Of a DNA stretch of 64,000 bases, positions 25,301 through 37,300 are shown piece by piece. A program made the position numbers and the translations under genes. The notes under the pieces were generated by a model. It had not been told where the DNA came from. It saw only the letters and a list, made by a program, of their open reading frames with translations, and searched no databases. Position 1 is the first letter of the stretch. Each line of letters opens with the position of its first letter. Source of the stretch: Aphrophora alni. Taxonomy: Eukaryota > Arthropoda > Insecta > Hemiptera > Aphrophoridae. The stretch is taken from assembly GCA_963513935.1 (NCBI GenBank), contig OY740769.1:34127120-34191119 (forward strand), in the 5' to 3' direction.

Positions 25301-26492
25301 AGTTTTTTAGAGAAGACATGTAAAGATTATTGATAAAAAATAATAAATTAAATTTGAAACTCCATACACCAGTAATATATTGACTGAAATCTGATTTCAA
25401 AACAAAAAGAAACATTAGACGAACTATTTCAAAAGTATGGTTTAACTATTTCCAAATCATATAGTTCTATGAACCTTATTACGTTACACATTAAACTTAA
25501 TTCATCTAAAACTATCAAGTCTTTTTCTTATTATTACATCTCTTCAAAAATGCTTTTGGGTTTGTTCAACCACTTCAGAAAGACAAAGTCACCTTAACCC
25601 GAGGCTTCAAGGAAAAAAATGAGGGTAAATTATCAGCTTAAATGAGAAATAAACACAAGGAAGTAACCATGGAAATACATTACGAAATATAGCAAACTGT
25701 TTGTAATATGACAATTTTATTAGTTATAGAGTATCAAATTACTAATAAATTTATTTTAACTTGGAAGTTAGTTTGAAACTGTAAAACATCACTATTACTA
25801 ATCTCTTAAGGTCTATTACCAATATAAAAATTAATGCTAATTTATACCTTTTCTAAGAAGGAAATATGACAATCTCTTAAAGTTAGTTAAATACACTACC
25901 AAAATGAGAGGAAATCACTAGAATAATAGTTGTTTGAATAGTTTATAGACTGAATCTTAAATACGCTTTCTACTTACATAATACCTAGTTTTAATGACAG
26001 ATGTAACGTCTTGTAATATCAATTTCACTTGATTACAACCTCAAAATCGAAATCAAATTCTAAATGAAACCAATCTAAAACAAAAATCATGCTTAATTAA
26101 ACTCAACGTAATTTTAAGCGAAACGTTATTACTGACCTGTCACTTCTATTGGAACAAAACTAGACACAAATTTTTTTCACACACATTTACACGGAGTTGT
26201 ATTGCATAATTTAAGTTTTGATTTCTCTTTAATTTGATTTCTTAATATTAATTCTAGCTTGTGTTAACCTATGAGTTTCCGTAAACAATCGAATAAGATA
26301 AATTGTAAAATTATGAGTAAAAGGAAACTAAAACAAATATAAGGAAGTGTACCTAACGTAAATAGTAAACGACTTTTAGCTCGTTGGTAGATACAATCTA
26401 ATGTATCAAATTTAGACTGCTTCATTATCACAACATAAAACAATAAAATAATTAACTTATATTACCGACCGTATGTACTTAATTCCATTATA

Positions 26493-26583
26493 AATAATTA
26501 AATAAAAGGCAATTTGTACTTCCAATTGGCACGGCTCATTAAAATATATTGTGGAAGTACAAATTGCCTTTTATTTAATTATT
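26493..26583. repeat. Perfect 31 bp inverted repeat near the gene A acceptor
   Basis: The arms 26493-26523 and 26553-26583 (GGAAGTACAAATTGCC core) are exact inverted copies around a 29-base loop. It is likely a small MITE or hairpin; it would fold in the pre-mRNA about 160 bases before the 3' splice site. Confidence 0.75.
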
Positions 26584-26746
26584 AATAAAATAATTAATGA
26601 ATAAAAATGCTCTTAGCTATTAATAATTTATCTTTGGTGAGAATTAGAGATAGAATTTTAATATATTTTATTAGAAATATTAGAATTAATGCTTATAAAT
26701 TGAAAATGTACAATAAATATAGATGTTTAAATAATTTCTATTGCAG

Positions 26747-28711
26747 GGATCTTCATGCTGTCCATGTGAGGATTACAGCGGATACGGACATGCAGTCAGC
26801 GGAGGACACGTTTATGAACCTACTTATTATTATGAATGTACCCCTTTAACAATAATTGAGGCAACGTACGTACCTACTTGTAGTTGTGGCTATGATCCTT
26901 ATGGTTATAACAACGATTGTAGTTACTTGGGAGATAACAGCTACTACAATCATTTTCACACTGACCCGTACTGCTGGCCCAGTTATGGTTACAATGATTA
27001 TAATGGAGGTGGATGCTATGGTGGTCCATCTTGTGGTTTTCAGACTGCTTCTCTTGCAGTAGTAGACACTTGTGGTTGTAATCACTACCCATTTTATAGC
27101 GACCCTTACTACTATCCTAGTTACGGCTATAATGATTATCTAGGAGATGGGTGCTGCAGGGGTCTGCATTGTGATTGTCATTCTGCTTCTTTCCCAGTAC
27201 TGGAGACTTGTGGTTGTAGATATGACACGTATGAACATAACTGTGGTTCTTGCTACTTAGGAGACAATAGCTACTATGATCCTTTATATACTGACCCGTA
27301 CTGCTGCCACAGTTACGGTTGCAATGATTATAATGGAGGTGGATGCTGTGGTGGTCAATCCTGTGGTTGTCAGACTACTCTTGAAGTAGTTGAGACTTGT
27401 GGTTGTAACTGTAATTCTCATAGACATAATTATGATTTTGGATACTTAGGAGACAAAATCTACTACGATCCTTTTTACACTGACCCATACTGCTGCCACA
27501 GTAACGGTTACAATGATTATAATGGAAATGGATGCTGTGGTGGTCAATCCTGTGGTTGTCAGAGTACTCTTGCAGTAGTTGAGACTTGTGGTTGTAACTG
27601 TAATTCTCATAGACATAATTATGATTTTGGATACTTAGGAGACAATATCTACTACGATCCTTTTTACACTGACCCATACTGCTGCCACAGTAACGGTTAC
27701 AATGATTATAATGGAAATGGATGCTGTGGTGGTCAATCCTGTGGTTGTCAGAGTACTCTTGCAGTAGTTGAGACTTGTGGTTGTAACTGTAATTCTCATG
27801 GACATAATTATGATTTTGGATACTTAGGAGACAATATCAACTACGATCCTTTTTACACTGACCCATACTGCTGCCACAGTAACGGTTACAATGATTATAA
27901 TGGAAATGGATGCTGTGGTGGTCAATCCTGTGGTTGTCAGACTACTCTTGAAGTAGTTGAGACTTGTGGTTGTAACTGTAATTCTCATGGACATAATTAT
28001 GATTTTGGATACTTAGGAGACAATATCAACTACGATCCTTTTTACACTGACCCATACTGCTGCCACAGTAACGGTTACAATGATTATAATGGAAATGGAT
28101 GCTGTGGTGGTCAATCCTGTGGTTGTCAGAGTACTCTTGCAGTAGTTGAGACTTGTGGTTGTAACTGTAATTCTCATAGACATAATTATGATTTTGGATA
28201 CTTAGGAGACAATATCTACTACGATCCTTTTTACACTGACCCATACTGCTGCCACAGTAACGGTTACAATGATTATAATGGAAATGGATGCTGTGGTGGT
28301 CAATCCTGTGGTTGTCAGAGTACTCTTGAAGTAGTTGAGACTTGTGGTTGTAACTGTAATTCTCATGGACATAATTATGATTTTGGATACTTAGGAGACA
28401 ATATCTACTACGATCCTTTTTACACTGACCCATACTGCTGCCACAGTAACGGTTACAATGATTATAATGGAAATGGATGCTGTGGTGGTCAATCCTGTGG
28501 TTGTCAGAGTACTCTTGCAGTAGTTGAGACTTGTGGTTGTAACTGTGATTCTTATGGACATAACTATGGTTCTGGCTACAAAGGAGAGGAAAAGAACTAT
28601 AATCCTTATTATAGCAACAATTACGACTGCCCGTACAACGGTTACAATGATTGTTTTGAAATTGGTTTATGTTGGGGTTGTCAGGCTTCTGCTGTCGGTA
28701 GAAAATTGTAG
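26747..28711 (+). CDS. Gene A exon 2: secreted Cys/Tyr/Gly-rich repeat protein
   Basis: The exon begins after CTATTGCAG with GSSCCPCEDY and runs 654 codons to TAG; with exon 1 the precursor is 672 residues. Almost all of it is tandem repeats. Three diverged units come first (the second about 17 residues shorter), then six near-identical 63-residue units starting at 27392, 27581, 27770, 27959, 28148 and 28337, then a diverged unit. One unit has about 9 Cys, 9 Gly, 8 Tyr, 8 Asn and 5 Asp, with motifs TCGCNC, FGYLGDN, YTDPYCC, NGYNDYNGNGCCGG and SCGCQ. There is no enzyme domain. With a signal peptide this composition fits an extracellular structural protein hardened by disulfides, and perhaps by dityrosine. 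I do not recognise a named family. The C-terminal SAVGRKL and stop arise from a frameshift (see 28690-29109). The paralogue at 39067-41275 has the same gene structure. Confidence 0.88.
   Translation, partial: GSSCCPCEDYSGYGHAVSGGHVYEPTYYYECTPLTIIEATYVPTCSCGYDPYGYNNDCSYLGDNSYYNHFHTDPYCWPSYGYNDYNGGGCYGGPSCGFQTASLAVVDTCGCNHYPFYSDPYYYPSYGYNDYLGDGCCRGLHCDCHSASFPVLETCGCRYDTYEHNCGSCYLGDNSYYDPLYTDPYCCHSYGCNDYNGGGCCGGQSCGCQTTLEVVETCGCNCNSHRHNYDFGYLGDKIYYDPFYTDPYCCHSNGYNDYNGNGCCGGQSCGCQSTLAVVETCGCNCNSHRHNYDFGYLGDNIYYDPFYTDPYCCHSNGYNDYNGNGCCGGQSCGCQSTLAVVETCGCNCNSHGHNYDFGYLGDNINYDPFYTDPYCCHSNGYNDYNGNGCCGGQSCGCQTTLEVVETCGCNCNSHGHNYDFGYLGDNINYDPFYTDPYCCHSNGYNDYNGNGCCGGQSCGCQSTLAVVETCGCNCNSHRHNYDFGYLGDNIYYDPFYTDPYCCHSNGYNDYNGNGCCGGQSCGCQSTLEVVETCGCNCNSHGHNYDFGYLGDNIYYDPFYTDPYCCHSNGYNDYNGNGCCGGQSCGCQSTLAVVETCGCNCDSYGHNYGSGYKGEEKNYNPYYSNNYDCPYNGYNDCFEIGLCWGCQASAVGRKL
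27392..28525 (+). repeat. Six-copy 189 bp coding tandem array
   Basis: Six successive 189 bp units (63 codons) differ at only a handful of positions, mostly SHRH/SHGH, NIYY/NINY, QSTLA/QTTLE and one DKIYY. The variants are shuffled between units instead of forming a gradient, as expected from recent unequal crossing-over or gene conversion. Divergence rises at both ends of the array. Confidence 0.95.
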
Positions 28712-29109
28712 TTGTAACTATGATCCTTTTGGTTGCAACTAAGGTTCTGGATATTTAGGAGAAAACAACTACTATGATCCTATTTATAGTGGTACATATT
28801 ACGAACCTACAACGGTTACAATAACGGCACAATGATGACCTTGGAAGTAGTTCATGTTGCGGTTGCCCGACTGCTGCTGTCGCATTAGTAGAGACTTGAG
28901 TTATGATGCTAATGGTTATAATTACTGTTCTAGTTACATTGACAATAACTACTACGATGCTTAAATCAGCGACCAATACTGCTGTCCATGCAACTGTCAC
29001 AATTAGTGCTACAATGATTATCTTGGAGGTGAGTGCTGTTATGGATGTTATAGTAGTAGTGACTCATACACCCTCGTATGTTTATAGTTATGGTGGATAC
29101 GACTTCTAA
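28690..29109 (+). pseudogene. Decayed 3' repeats of gene A beyond a frameshift
   Basis: In the normal frame each unit ends AVVETCGC. At about 28694 the equivalent of GTAGTTGAG reads GTCGGTAGAA, so the frame slips and stops at 28711. The repeat continues in another frame (SVENCSCNYDPFGCN, stop, GSGYLGENNYYDPIYSG). It is then broken again, with recognisable CCGCPTAA, ALVET, NDYLGGECCYGC and a final YSYGGYDF before TAA at about 29107. The ancestral protein was therefore longer by roughly 130 residues. Either the truncation is tolerated or the slip is an assembly or sequencing error; multiple independent lesions favour genuine decay. Confidence 0.75.
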
Positions 29110-29285
29110 AAACCATCCTGAAACAACCGCTAGAATCCATTCTACAATGTGGTGGTCTTGTTTAATGGTTTATTTATTCTGTCTATATCTGTAATGACGA
29201 ATATCATGGGTGTTTAATAATTGTTTGATACTTCTGTATACTATTGTGGCTGTATGTCAGCCGGTTGGATTTAAATATGTATATA

Positions 29286-29291
29286 AATAAA
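29286..29291 (+). terminator. Polyadenylation signal of gene A
   Basis: AATAAA in the context TATATAAATAAAAATA, about 575 bases after the current stop and 180 after the ancestral one. Confidence 0.55.
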
Positions 29292-29544
29292 AATATTTCT
29301 GACTATGTACTTATAATCAGATTAATGTTTTGTTTGTACACTGCATACAATTTCACACTTCCTCATGCCATTAATAACGGTAGTAGTGAATTTTGTCTAT
29401 TTATCTCTGCGTTTTTTTGTTGATTTTCATGTAAAAATGACTGATAATATAATAGATTTTTGATATATTTTAGATAATTGTACAACTTTAATATAAAATA
29501 AAATAAAAATATTGAATGAAATATAAATTATTATATTATATGTT

Positions 29545-30180
29545 ATGAGTTTATTATCCTCGTCCGACCAATCGAAGTTAGTTGAGCCAGACCTTGACCC
29601 AGTTTACGATCCTACTTTCTCTTGTTTGTGTTTTTGACTATAATTTCAGCACGTAAGTCGATCCTAAGTTGGACGAAGTTTCCGCTCCTATTTTTCGTTT
29701 GTCCTCATAATTCTTTGTTTATCGTTCTTTCCCATTTTTCCACTCTATCAGCAAGTAAATTGAACTTTGTCCCAGTTTCCGCACCTATATCGTTATATTT
29801 CTTTTGCCTCTACTTTCATCTCTTGTCGTCCACTATCGTCATTGATTCATTGTCTGTACTTCCTTCTTTTCTCGTCCAGTTTGTCGGTCTATAAAGAGAA
29901 TCTAGTTTTGACACAGCTTTAGCTCATTCTTTCTCTTCATACTGGCTTTTACTTCTTTTCTAGCCATTGACCGAGCTTTTGCCCTACATTTCTTGTCGCA
30001 GTGCTTCTTTCTCTTCTCATCCACTGTAGCAGCAAGTAAGCCAAGCCTGACCTTTTCTCTCCACTCTCTTGCAAGAAATACAGTATTCCTTCCCGTCCCG
30101 TTCACACACCATTAATAAGTAAGTTAAACCTGACTTTGAAACTAATACCACATCACTCCCCCTTCCTTCTCTTGTTGGCT
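29545..30180. repeat. Pyrimidine-rich region with degenerate internal repetition
   Basis: Phrases of the type AGCAAGTAA(A/G)(T/C)..AA....(T/C)TGACC/TTTG recur at about 29752, 30031 and 30114, between stretches of TTCTCTTC-like sequence. ORFs here (29622-29894 plus, 29902-30105 minus) reflect the skew and are not called. Confidence 0.35.
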
Positions 30181-30613
30181 ACTTTATACCCCTTCTTTCC
30201 TATTCTCTAAAATCTTATCTCTAACGGTCTTAATTATCATTTCACTCAATTTATTCTACTCATAAGAGATAAAACTTACTCTTTACTTGTACATTAATAT
30301 TATTAGTTATGTTTCATTTTATTATGCCTAAAACAAACCCTTCAACGAACAGTATTGTATCTAATTGATCTTATAATATTAAGACTTCACGTTTTACATT
30401 TTAGTTCTTACTATATTATTTTTATTATATAAAAAATAAAACCAGCTTCATGAATCTGTTATAAGACCTTATTTCTTAAATAAGGTAATGTCGATTCTGT
30501 GAATAAAAATTAATATTTCAAACTAACCGGGTAAATGAAAAGGAAAAGAAAATTATGTTTCAACAAAATTGAACCTGGACAGCTGTTTATTAAAATTCTA
30601 TTTCAATCAAATA

Positions 30614-31199
<586 letters not shown>

Positions 31200-31403
31200 A
31201 GAACTTTTTATTTTATAACCAATTCAAAGTGAGAAACAATGTTGAGCATTGTTAGACCTGTTGTGCAAAGTTCGAGGAATATATTGCACAATGTTGCTGA
31301 AAGCGTAGATTGCAATGTGTTTGTCTTGCATTACATAGGTTTCATTAGCATTAAGGTAAAATAAGTGCTGAAACGAAATAAAACTAAACTAGATACGGAT
31401 ATT

Positions 31404-31603
31404 NNNNNNNNNNNNNNNNNNNNNNNNNNNNNNNNNNNNNNNNNNNNNNNNNNNNNNNNNNNNNNNNNNNNNNNNNNNNNNNNNNNNNNNNNNNNNNNNN
31501 NNNNNNNNNNNNNNNNNNNNNNNNNNNNNNNNNNNNNNNNNNNNNNNNNNNNNNNNNNNNNNNNNNNNNNNNNNNNNNNNNNNNNNNNNNNNNNNNNNNN
31601 NNN
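31404..31603. other. Assembly gap (200 N) with duplicated flanks
   Basis: Exactly 200 N. The 15 bases before the gap (31389-31403) are repeated immediately after it (31604-31618), which suggests that the two contig ends overlap and the gap is nominal. Confidence 0.95.
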
Positions 31604-31618
31604 CTAGATACGGATATT

Positions 31619-33450
31619 TAACAAACTTGTTCGTTATTTTAATAACAGTGTTTACGTAATCACACAAATTGTGATTGCTCATGGAAGAGGAATCCCGATG
31701 GAATAAATGAAAGAAAGTAACCTTTTTTAATTCTCAGATTTACTTAATTATTCTACAAGAGTTGAATATTTAAACTAGTAACAATGGAAAATTCAATGTA
31801 CATTGTAACTCTCAAAGTGACATATTGGTAAAGGTACAAGGTGATAAATTTGCTTTTTTGATGACGCTTCTCACCAAGAAACGTGATATTTCTCACCAAT
31901 CTCACTAAGAGACGTTTTGAACAGTTGTTCATAAAACCTAGAAAATATACGAAAAACAGTTCAACCAATATTGAAAATCACACTAATCGATAACTGAAAA
32001 TCCACACTATATGTTTTACACTGAAATGTTATTAATATTTAGTTTCTAATTATTGTATAGCTAAATCATATCAGTTGTTATGCCTTATAATGTTGGATTG
32101 AAATAGAACGCTTTTTGCAAATCATCAATGATACCTAAAATTCATACCCAAAATCATATATTTATATTTAGCACTTCATAAAGAAATCAGTACAGTATAC
32201 ATTGTTACTAATTTGCAACAATCCTTATGTTTCAACAGACATTGAAACCATGGCAACAATAAAAAAAGAGTAGTACCACAAATGCAGTACTTGGAAAATA
32301 CATGATACATTTTTACAAAAAACAATACGTAAATTTATTTCTCTTTTAATTTTATTTTGATGTGTAAAATATATTTATTAGTCAATGATGTAATTTGTTT
32401 TATACAATGTTTCTTACAGTACAAATGTTCACGTTCTACCAAATCTAATATTAAACAAAATTTGAACTAAAATGAAAATGTATAAAAATTAAGACATGTA
32501 ATTGTGTGTATTGTTCTCCAGACTTTTGTTAACAATCTTCTTAGTAACATGAAAATGCTAGGTTATACCTATAATTTTATTTTCATTTATTAAATTTACC
32601 TGAAAAACACCCAAAGCTTATGTGCCACCACTGAGAATTAAGGTGTTACTTTTAGAGTTAAAAATAGGAAAATCATATATATTATTACTTTTGGAAGATA
32701 TACACAAGCTAAACGTTTGGAATAAGAGTGCGTCTAAGACTAAATCATCGGCTTCCCCTTCTAACCGAGTCCAAGTATACTGCCATAATTCATGTTTTCC
32801 TATACTATTGTAACATTAATAAGTTAACAATAAGAGCCATAGTTGGAACGTTACTTTAACAGTTGGAGGGGAGGTCCGTTTGCACCTCAGATAAAAAGTT
32901 TTGTTCGCCAATCTCCAGGATATTCAGAAAGAAAGGATAGGCAGGCGAGATGCGTTATGAGTGGTCTTATCCCAGACCAATGTAGTAAAGTTGTTGGGAT
33001 ATTCATTGTTGTTCATTAATTACATTCACCCCTTCTAGTTTCCAATATGACCCTCACAGAATCCTGGACACCTGGTTCCATATTCTACTCCACGGATTAT
33101 CACCAGAGATACACCTTGAGGCACAGAAAAAGCTCCAAAGAGAAATTCCTTTTTGGAATAATCGTTACTTATATACATCAAAACTATAAACCCACTACGG
33201 GGGGGGGGAATAAACTAAAGCTCTAAAATAACTAGTTAAAGATACCTGAAGCATAAATATATACTATTTGGCGAGGTTCTAGTTTATTTCGAACGTTTAA
33301 TTATTAACTAAGCCATACCTAAATTACATCTAAATATGTTTAATAATACAATTCGAAAAAGAAAATTACATGTTTTTCGAAGAGATGCTTAGGTTTCATG
33401 ATATGTGGAATCTGAAAAGTGATTTGTAGACGTTCGTTGTTATTCTCATC
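31619..33450. other. AT-rich sequence, no gene recognised
   Basis: Nothing firm is seen. A slightly GC-richer patch lies at 32860-33180 and a 9-base G run at about 33199. No ORF has a recognisable domain. Confidence 0.4.
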
Positions 33451-34010
33451 GTACGTAGGTGACGGAGAACAGCTGAATTACGAAGTCGACGAAGAACTCA
33501 TCGTTCGTACGTAGGTGACGGAGAAAAGCTGATTTACGAAGTCGACGAAGAACTCATCGTTCGTACGTAGGTGACTAAGAAAAGCTGATTTACGAAGTCG
33601 ACGAAGAACTCATCGTTCGTACGTAGGTGACGGAGAACAGCTGAATTACGAAGTCGACGAAGAACTCATCGTTCGTACGTAGGTGACGGAGAAAAGCCGA
33701 ATTACGAAGTCGACGAAGAACTCATCGTTCGTACGTAGGTGACGGAGAAAAGCTGATTTACGAAGTAGACGAAGAACTCATCGTTCGTACGTAGGTGACG
33801 GAGAAAAGCCGAATTACGAAGTCGACGAAGAACTCATCGTTCGTACGTAGGTGACGGAGAAAAGCCGAATTACGAAGTCGACGAAGAACTCATCGTTCGT
33901 ACGTAGGTGACGGAGAAAAGCTGATTTACGAAGTAGACGAAGAACTCATCGTTCGTACGTAGGTGACGGAGAACAGCTGAATTACGAAGTCGATGAAGAA
34001 CCACCAGGTA
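33451..34010. repeat. Ten-copy 56 bp minisatellite
   Basis: Units start with GTACGTAGGTGA at 33451, 33507, 33563, 33619, 33675, 33731, 33787, 33843, 33899 and 33955. Each contains GAGAA(A/C)AGC(T/C)GA(A/T)TTACG, AAGT(C/A)GACGAAGAACTCATC and ends CGTTC. The array is unusually CpG-rich for this region. The period is not a multiple of three, so no frame is preserved across units and it is not coding. The variant pattern (AACAGC, AAAGCT, AAAGCC) shows higher-order alternation. The last unit diverges at GATGAAGAACCACCAG. Confidence 0.95.
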
Positions 34011-34011
34011 A

Positions 34012-34310
34012 TATTTTTTGGTCTTTCCATGCATACATGACTCCTGGTGCTTGTGTGTTGTGCTTTCGAAATTGAATCGCTTTCGATCAACGTGTGGATA
34101 TCTATAAAATGGTTCTCTTTTTAATTTGTCTAATATCCATTGGATCGACAAACTGGACACACAGTTTAAAGTAATAAAGCTACTCAAGTCGTCCGTCATT
34201 TGGCAAAAATTAAAATCCGTAACATTCTGTATTAACTCGAAATGATAGGCCAAGGATGACGCTCTCTTCTGGCGAGAAATACACTCAAACAGGGACTACT
34301 AAGTACCATG
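34012..34310 (-). other. Unrecognised open frame next to the minisatellite
   Basis: The minus strand is open from about 34310 through the unique sequence (LFECISRQKRASS, then HFELIQNVTDFNFCQMTDD and LKREPFYRYPH) and on into the minisatellite, where it must become meaningless. Composition is less A/T-driven than most ORFs here, so it might be an exon or a transposon piece. There is no recognised domain and no convincing start. Confidence 0.2.
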
Positions 34311-37300
34311 ATATGTTCCGAGCTACTTGTTAATATCTGTCAAACCTATTATTTTTAAAATATTGAAACTCGTCTGAAGTTTAATTCGAAAAAAAGCGAA
34401 TATTCAAGTGAAGTAATTTTAGCGATAATATATTGTGAAGTAATATGAACTGCAAGTGTACAACACCGGTGTCATTGACCTTCATTTAACAAGTGTAGTG
34501 ATTAATTAATCAGAAGAAACTTAAGTTTGTGAAAAATGTTTATCAATGTTAATGCAATTTCTGGAAATTGTTTGTTTTTGGAACTATAACATGTGTTAAG
34601 AAATAGGCCACTTCACAAATCTACTACCATTGAGACGACTTAAATATTAGGTAATTTATATTGTTCCGAAATGTTTAGTAGAGAATAAAATCTCCATGAA
34701 ACCCAAATCAGTGTCAAATAAATGTGATTTAAAGATCTGGTAATTTTCATGCAAATATTGTCAATCCGCACGTTAAATTAAAAAAAAAATTGAGGTAGTT
34801 AACCTGCTAGATTATTCAAACCATTTCAAACATGTTTATACACTCAGAAAGTGCTATATATTGACATTTTACTATACCTATGTTAGATGAAAAAACCGGA
34901 AGTTGGGAAATGTAATTTTTAGTTTCGATTACATTAAGGATATTAAAATCTCTAGAAGAGAATTAAAAACACTTTTAATAATATTATTAAAGATTTTAAG
35001 TAATTTTACTCTAAGAAAATTAAATTAGTTTAAAGTATTAGAATTAAAGTAGTTTCTGAATAAAGGAAATGATATAAATAATACAAATAATTATCTCATT
35101 CTGCAAGATTTAAAAAGGAAAATGCATTTAGGTTGTCAATTTGTTTCGTAAATGATAAATTATTATACCTGCAGAGTTATATCAACAGAGTATATTAACA
35201 CATAAGACTGTAATTATAAAACACGCAGCGTAAAAATATATTTCACAAGGTAAAATAAATACAAGTTATAATTAGTATCACTTACAAATTTTAAGCATAA
35301 CTTCTTAATCCATAATTAAATGGAAAAATCAATTTTTCACAACAAGAAAACATATTTTTCAACGACTAGGAGTCATCCTCAATTAAAATCAGCACAGAAA
35401 CTCCTTTGAAATATAAGTAAAATGATAGGCAAACAGGAAACTTATATGAAACTGCAATGATAGTTAATAATTAATAATGTATTAAGGTAAGATATCAATG
35501 AAACATGCCCGTACATAGAAACCGTACATAGTTTAATATATATTGATATAAATGTACCTAAATGTTCCTATTTGATATAACAAATAGTTACAGTATCTGT
35601 GTGAATTGTTGATTCTAAGTTTAGACACTTCGGGTATATTAAAAAAAAACTTTGAAATATAACTTTTACCTTCGACTCTAGTACGTCTACTTCATATTAT
35701 AATATAATGTTCAGCCGTTTAATTCGTGTTGGTAGGACTAATATTTGTAAAATGTTAAAAATTATGATCGTAAAATGTTTCAGAATAAAAATTATGTAAT
35801 TGAGAGTAAATAACTTAAAACTAAAAGGATAATTGATAGTCGTTATTAAGAACTAATTGTCATTCAAACACCCTTATTTTTAATTTCTTATTAATATATT
35901 ACCTTGTAAGAGTATATATGTAAAAATATTTTTGCAACAATTCCGATATACAACAAAAGAAAGCAATTAATGATACAACAGAAATATTATGAGCATTTTT
36001 CATGAACATTGTTAAACTAACCTTAAATTGTTATTATTATTAGCGTAATGAATCAGCAGATGTGCAATTTATTTTATGGTTGCTATGATAACGAATATCA
36101 AAAACAATTTAACATATTCATAATAATAATCATGTAATTTGATTGAGCAACAGTTATGGAAAAAAAATCACCTATTAAACATCTCATCAAGACCACTTTT
36201 CAACGAGTAATCATTCTAAGTTGCAATAAACACAATTAGTTGAATCGTCGGCGTTTTTGTAATGGAAATTAGTGTTTTATTAATTGTTTTTTCAATAATA
36301 ATACTAGGTTCAGCTAAATTATTAAATTTTTCTAAGCGATGATCTCACTATTTTTCTACACATTTGTCACTATTTTTATTGACGTACAAGATTTTTATCT
36401 TACACAAATTCTTCACTCATTTAAATAGTTTATACATTTGATACATGAATTGAAGTCAAAATTGCCAGAGGATTTAAGCCTCGGATTTGAGCCATTTTGT
36501 GTCCTTGCTGTAAGTGTACTTTTACTGGATATCTGATACTTTTATACAGATTTACTTCAACAGTTAGTTCTTTCTATTCCACGTTCAGATTATTTAAGCT
36601 AGATTAGAAAGAAATGTTTGTAAAATTTGGCACAGTTTATCTTCCCTAATATTATCTACACGTACATCAGACTATTTGATACTAAAGATACCCACACGCT
36701 ATTAAAACATAGATTGTAACAAAATTATTTTGGTTCATTATTTAGTAATAAAATAGTGCACTATATTGTCGTAAGGAAATTTTTAATATGGAAAGTTCAG
36801 CAGTTGATTTCTTTTTGAAAACCTACAACCGAGGCCGTGAATTTTTCACATTGAAATAATTTAATGCCATTTGGGATCACGCTATATATATGTATATACA
36901 CAGGGTGACCATTTTATAGTGGACACTATTGGTATCTTGTAAACTGATAATATTAGGATAACTATTTAATGGGGATAATCGTTACTTTTTATAGAATTTA
37001 AAACTTGTTTGCAAACTAAAAATGGCCGCCATTTTCAAATATGGCAACTAACTTTAAAATACCTCACGGAAACTCTTATTTTTTATGGTCTTTTAAAATT
37101 ATTCACTACATTTTATACCTTTTTTGGGCTTCAATATTTGTATAACCTGACTTGTTTAATGAGTTAAAGGGGTTTGCATTTTTGATCATTTGAAGTTTGG
37201 TCCGTTTTCCTTATTTCCTAATTTTTATATGTTATATATTTTAAATTTTATATGTTATATTTATATATTTTAAATCTTTCAAAAGTTCAAGCACCTTTTA

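Larger units (their letters stand above)
23358..26746 (+). other. Intron of gene A (3389 bp)
   Basis: Donor CAT|GTATGT and acceptor CTATTGCAG|GGA, phase 0. It contains a 13-base G run (23787), a LINE ORF1 relic (24929-25300) and a perfect hairpin (26493-26583) about 160 bases before the acceptor. No conserved coding sequence is seen in the rest. Confidence 0.7.

Noticed and set aside
27375..28433. Minus-strand ORFs with repeated YSYNHKSQLLQE-like units
   Set aside because: Antisense shadows of the gene A 189 bp repeats, which preserve every frame because the unit is a multiple of three.
33870..34253. 127-codon minus-strand ORF as a gene
   Set aside because: About 45 codons lie in the 56 bp minisatellite and there is no ATG-supported start; only the unique part is listed, at low confidence.
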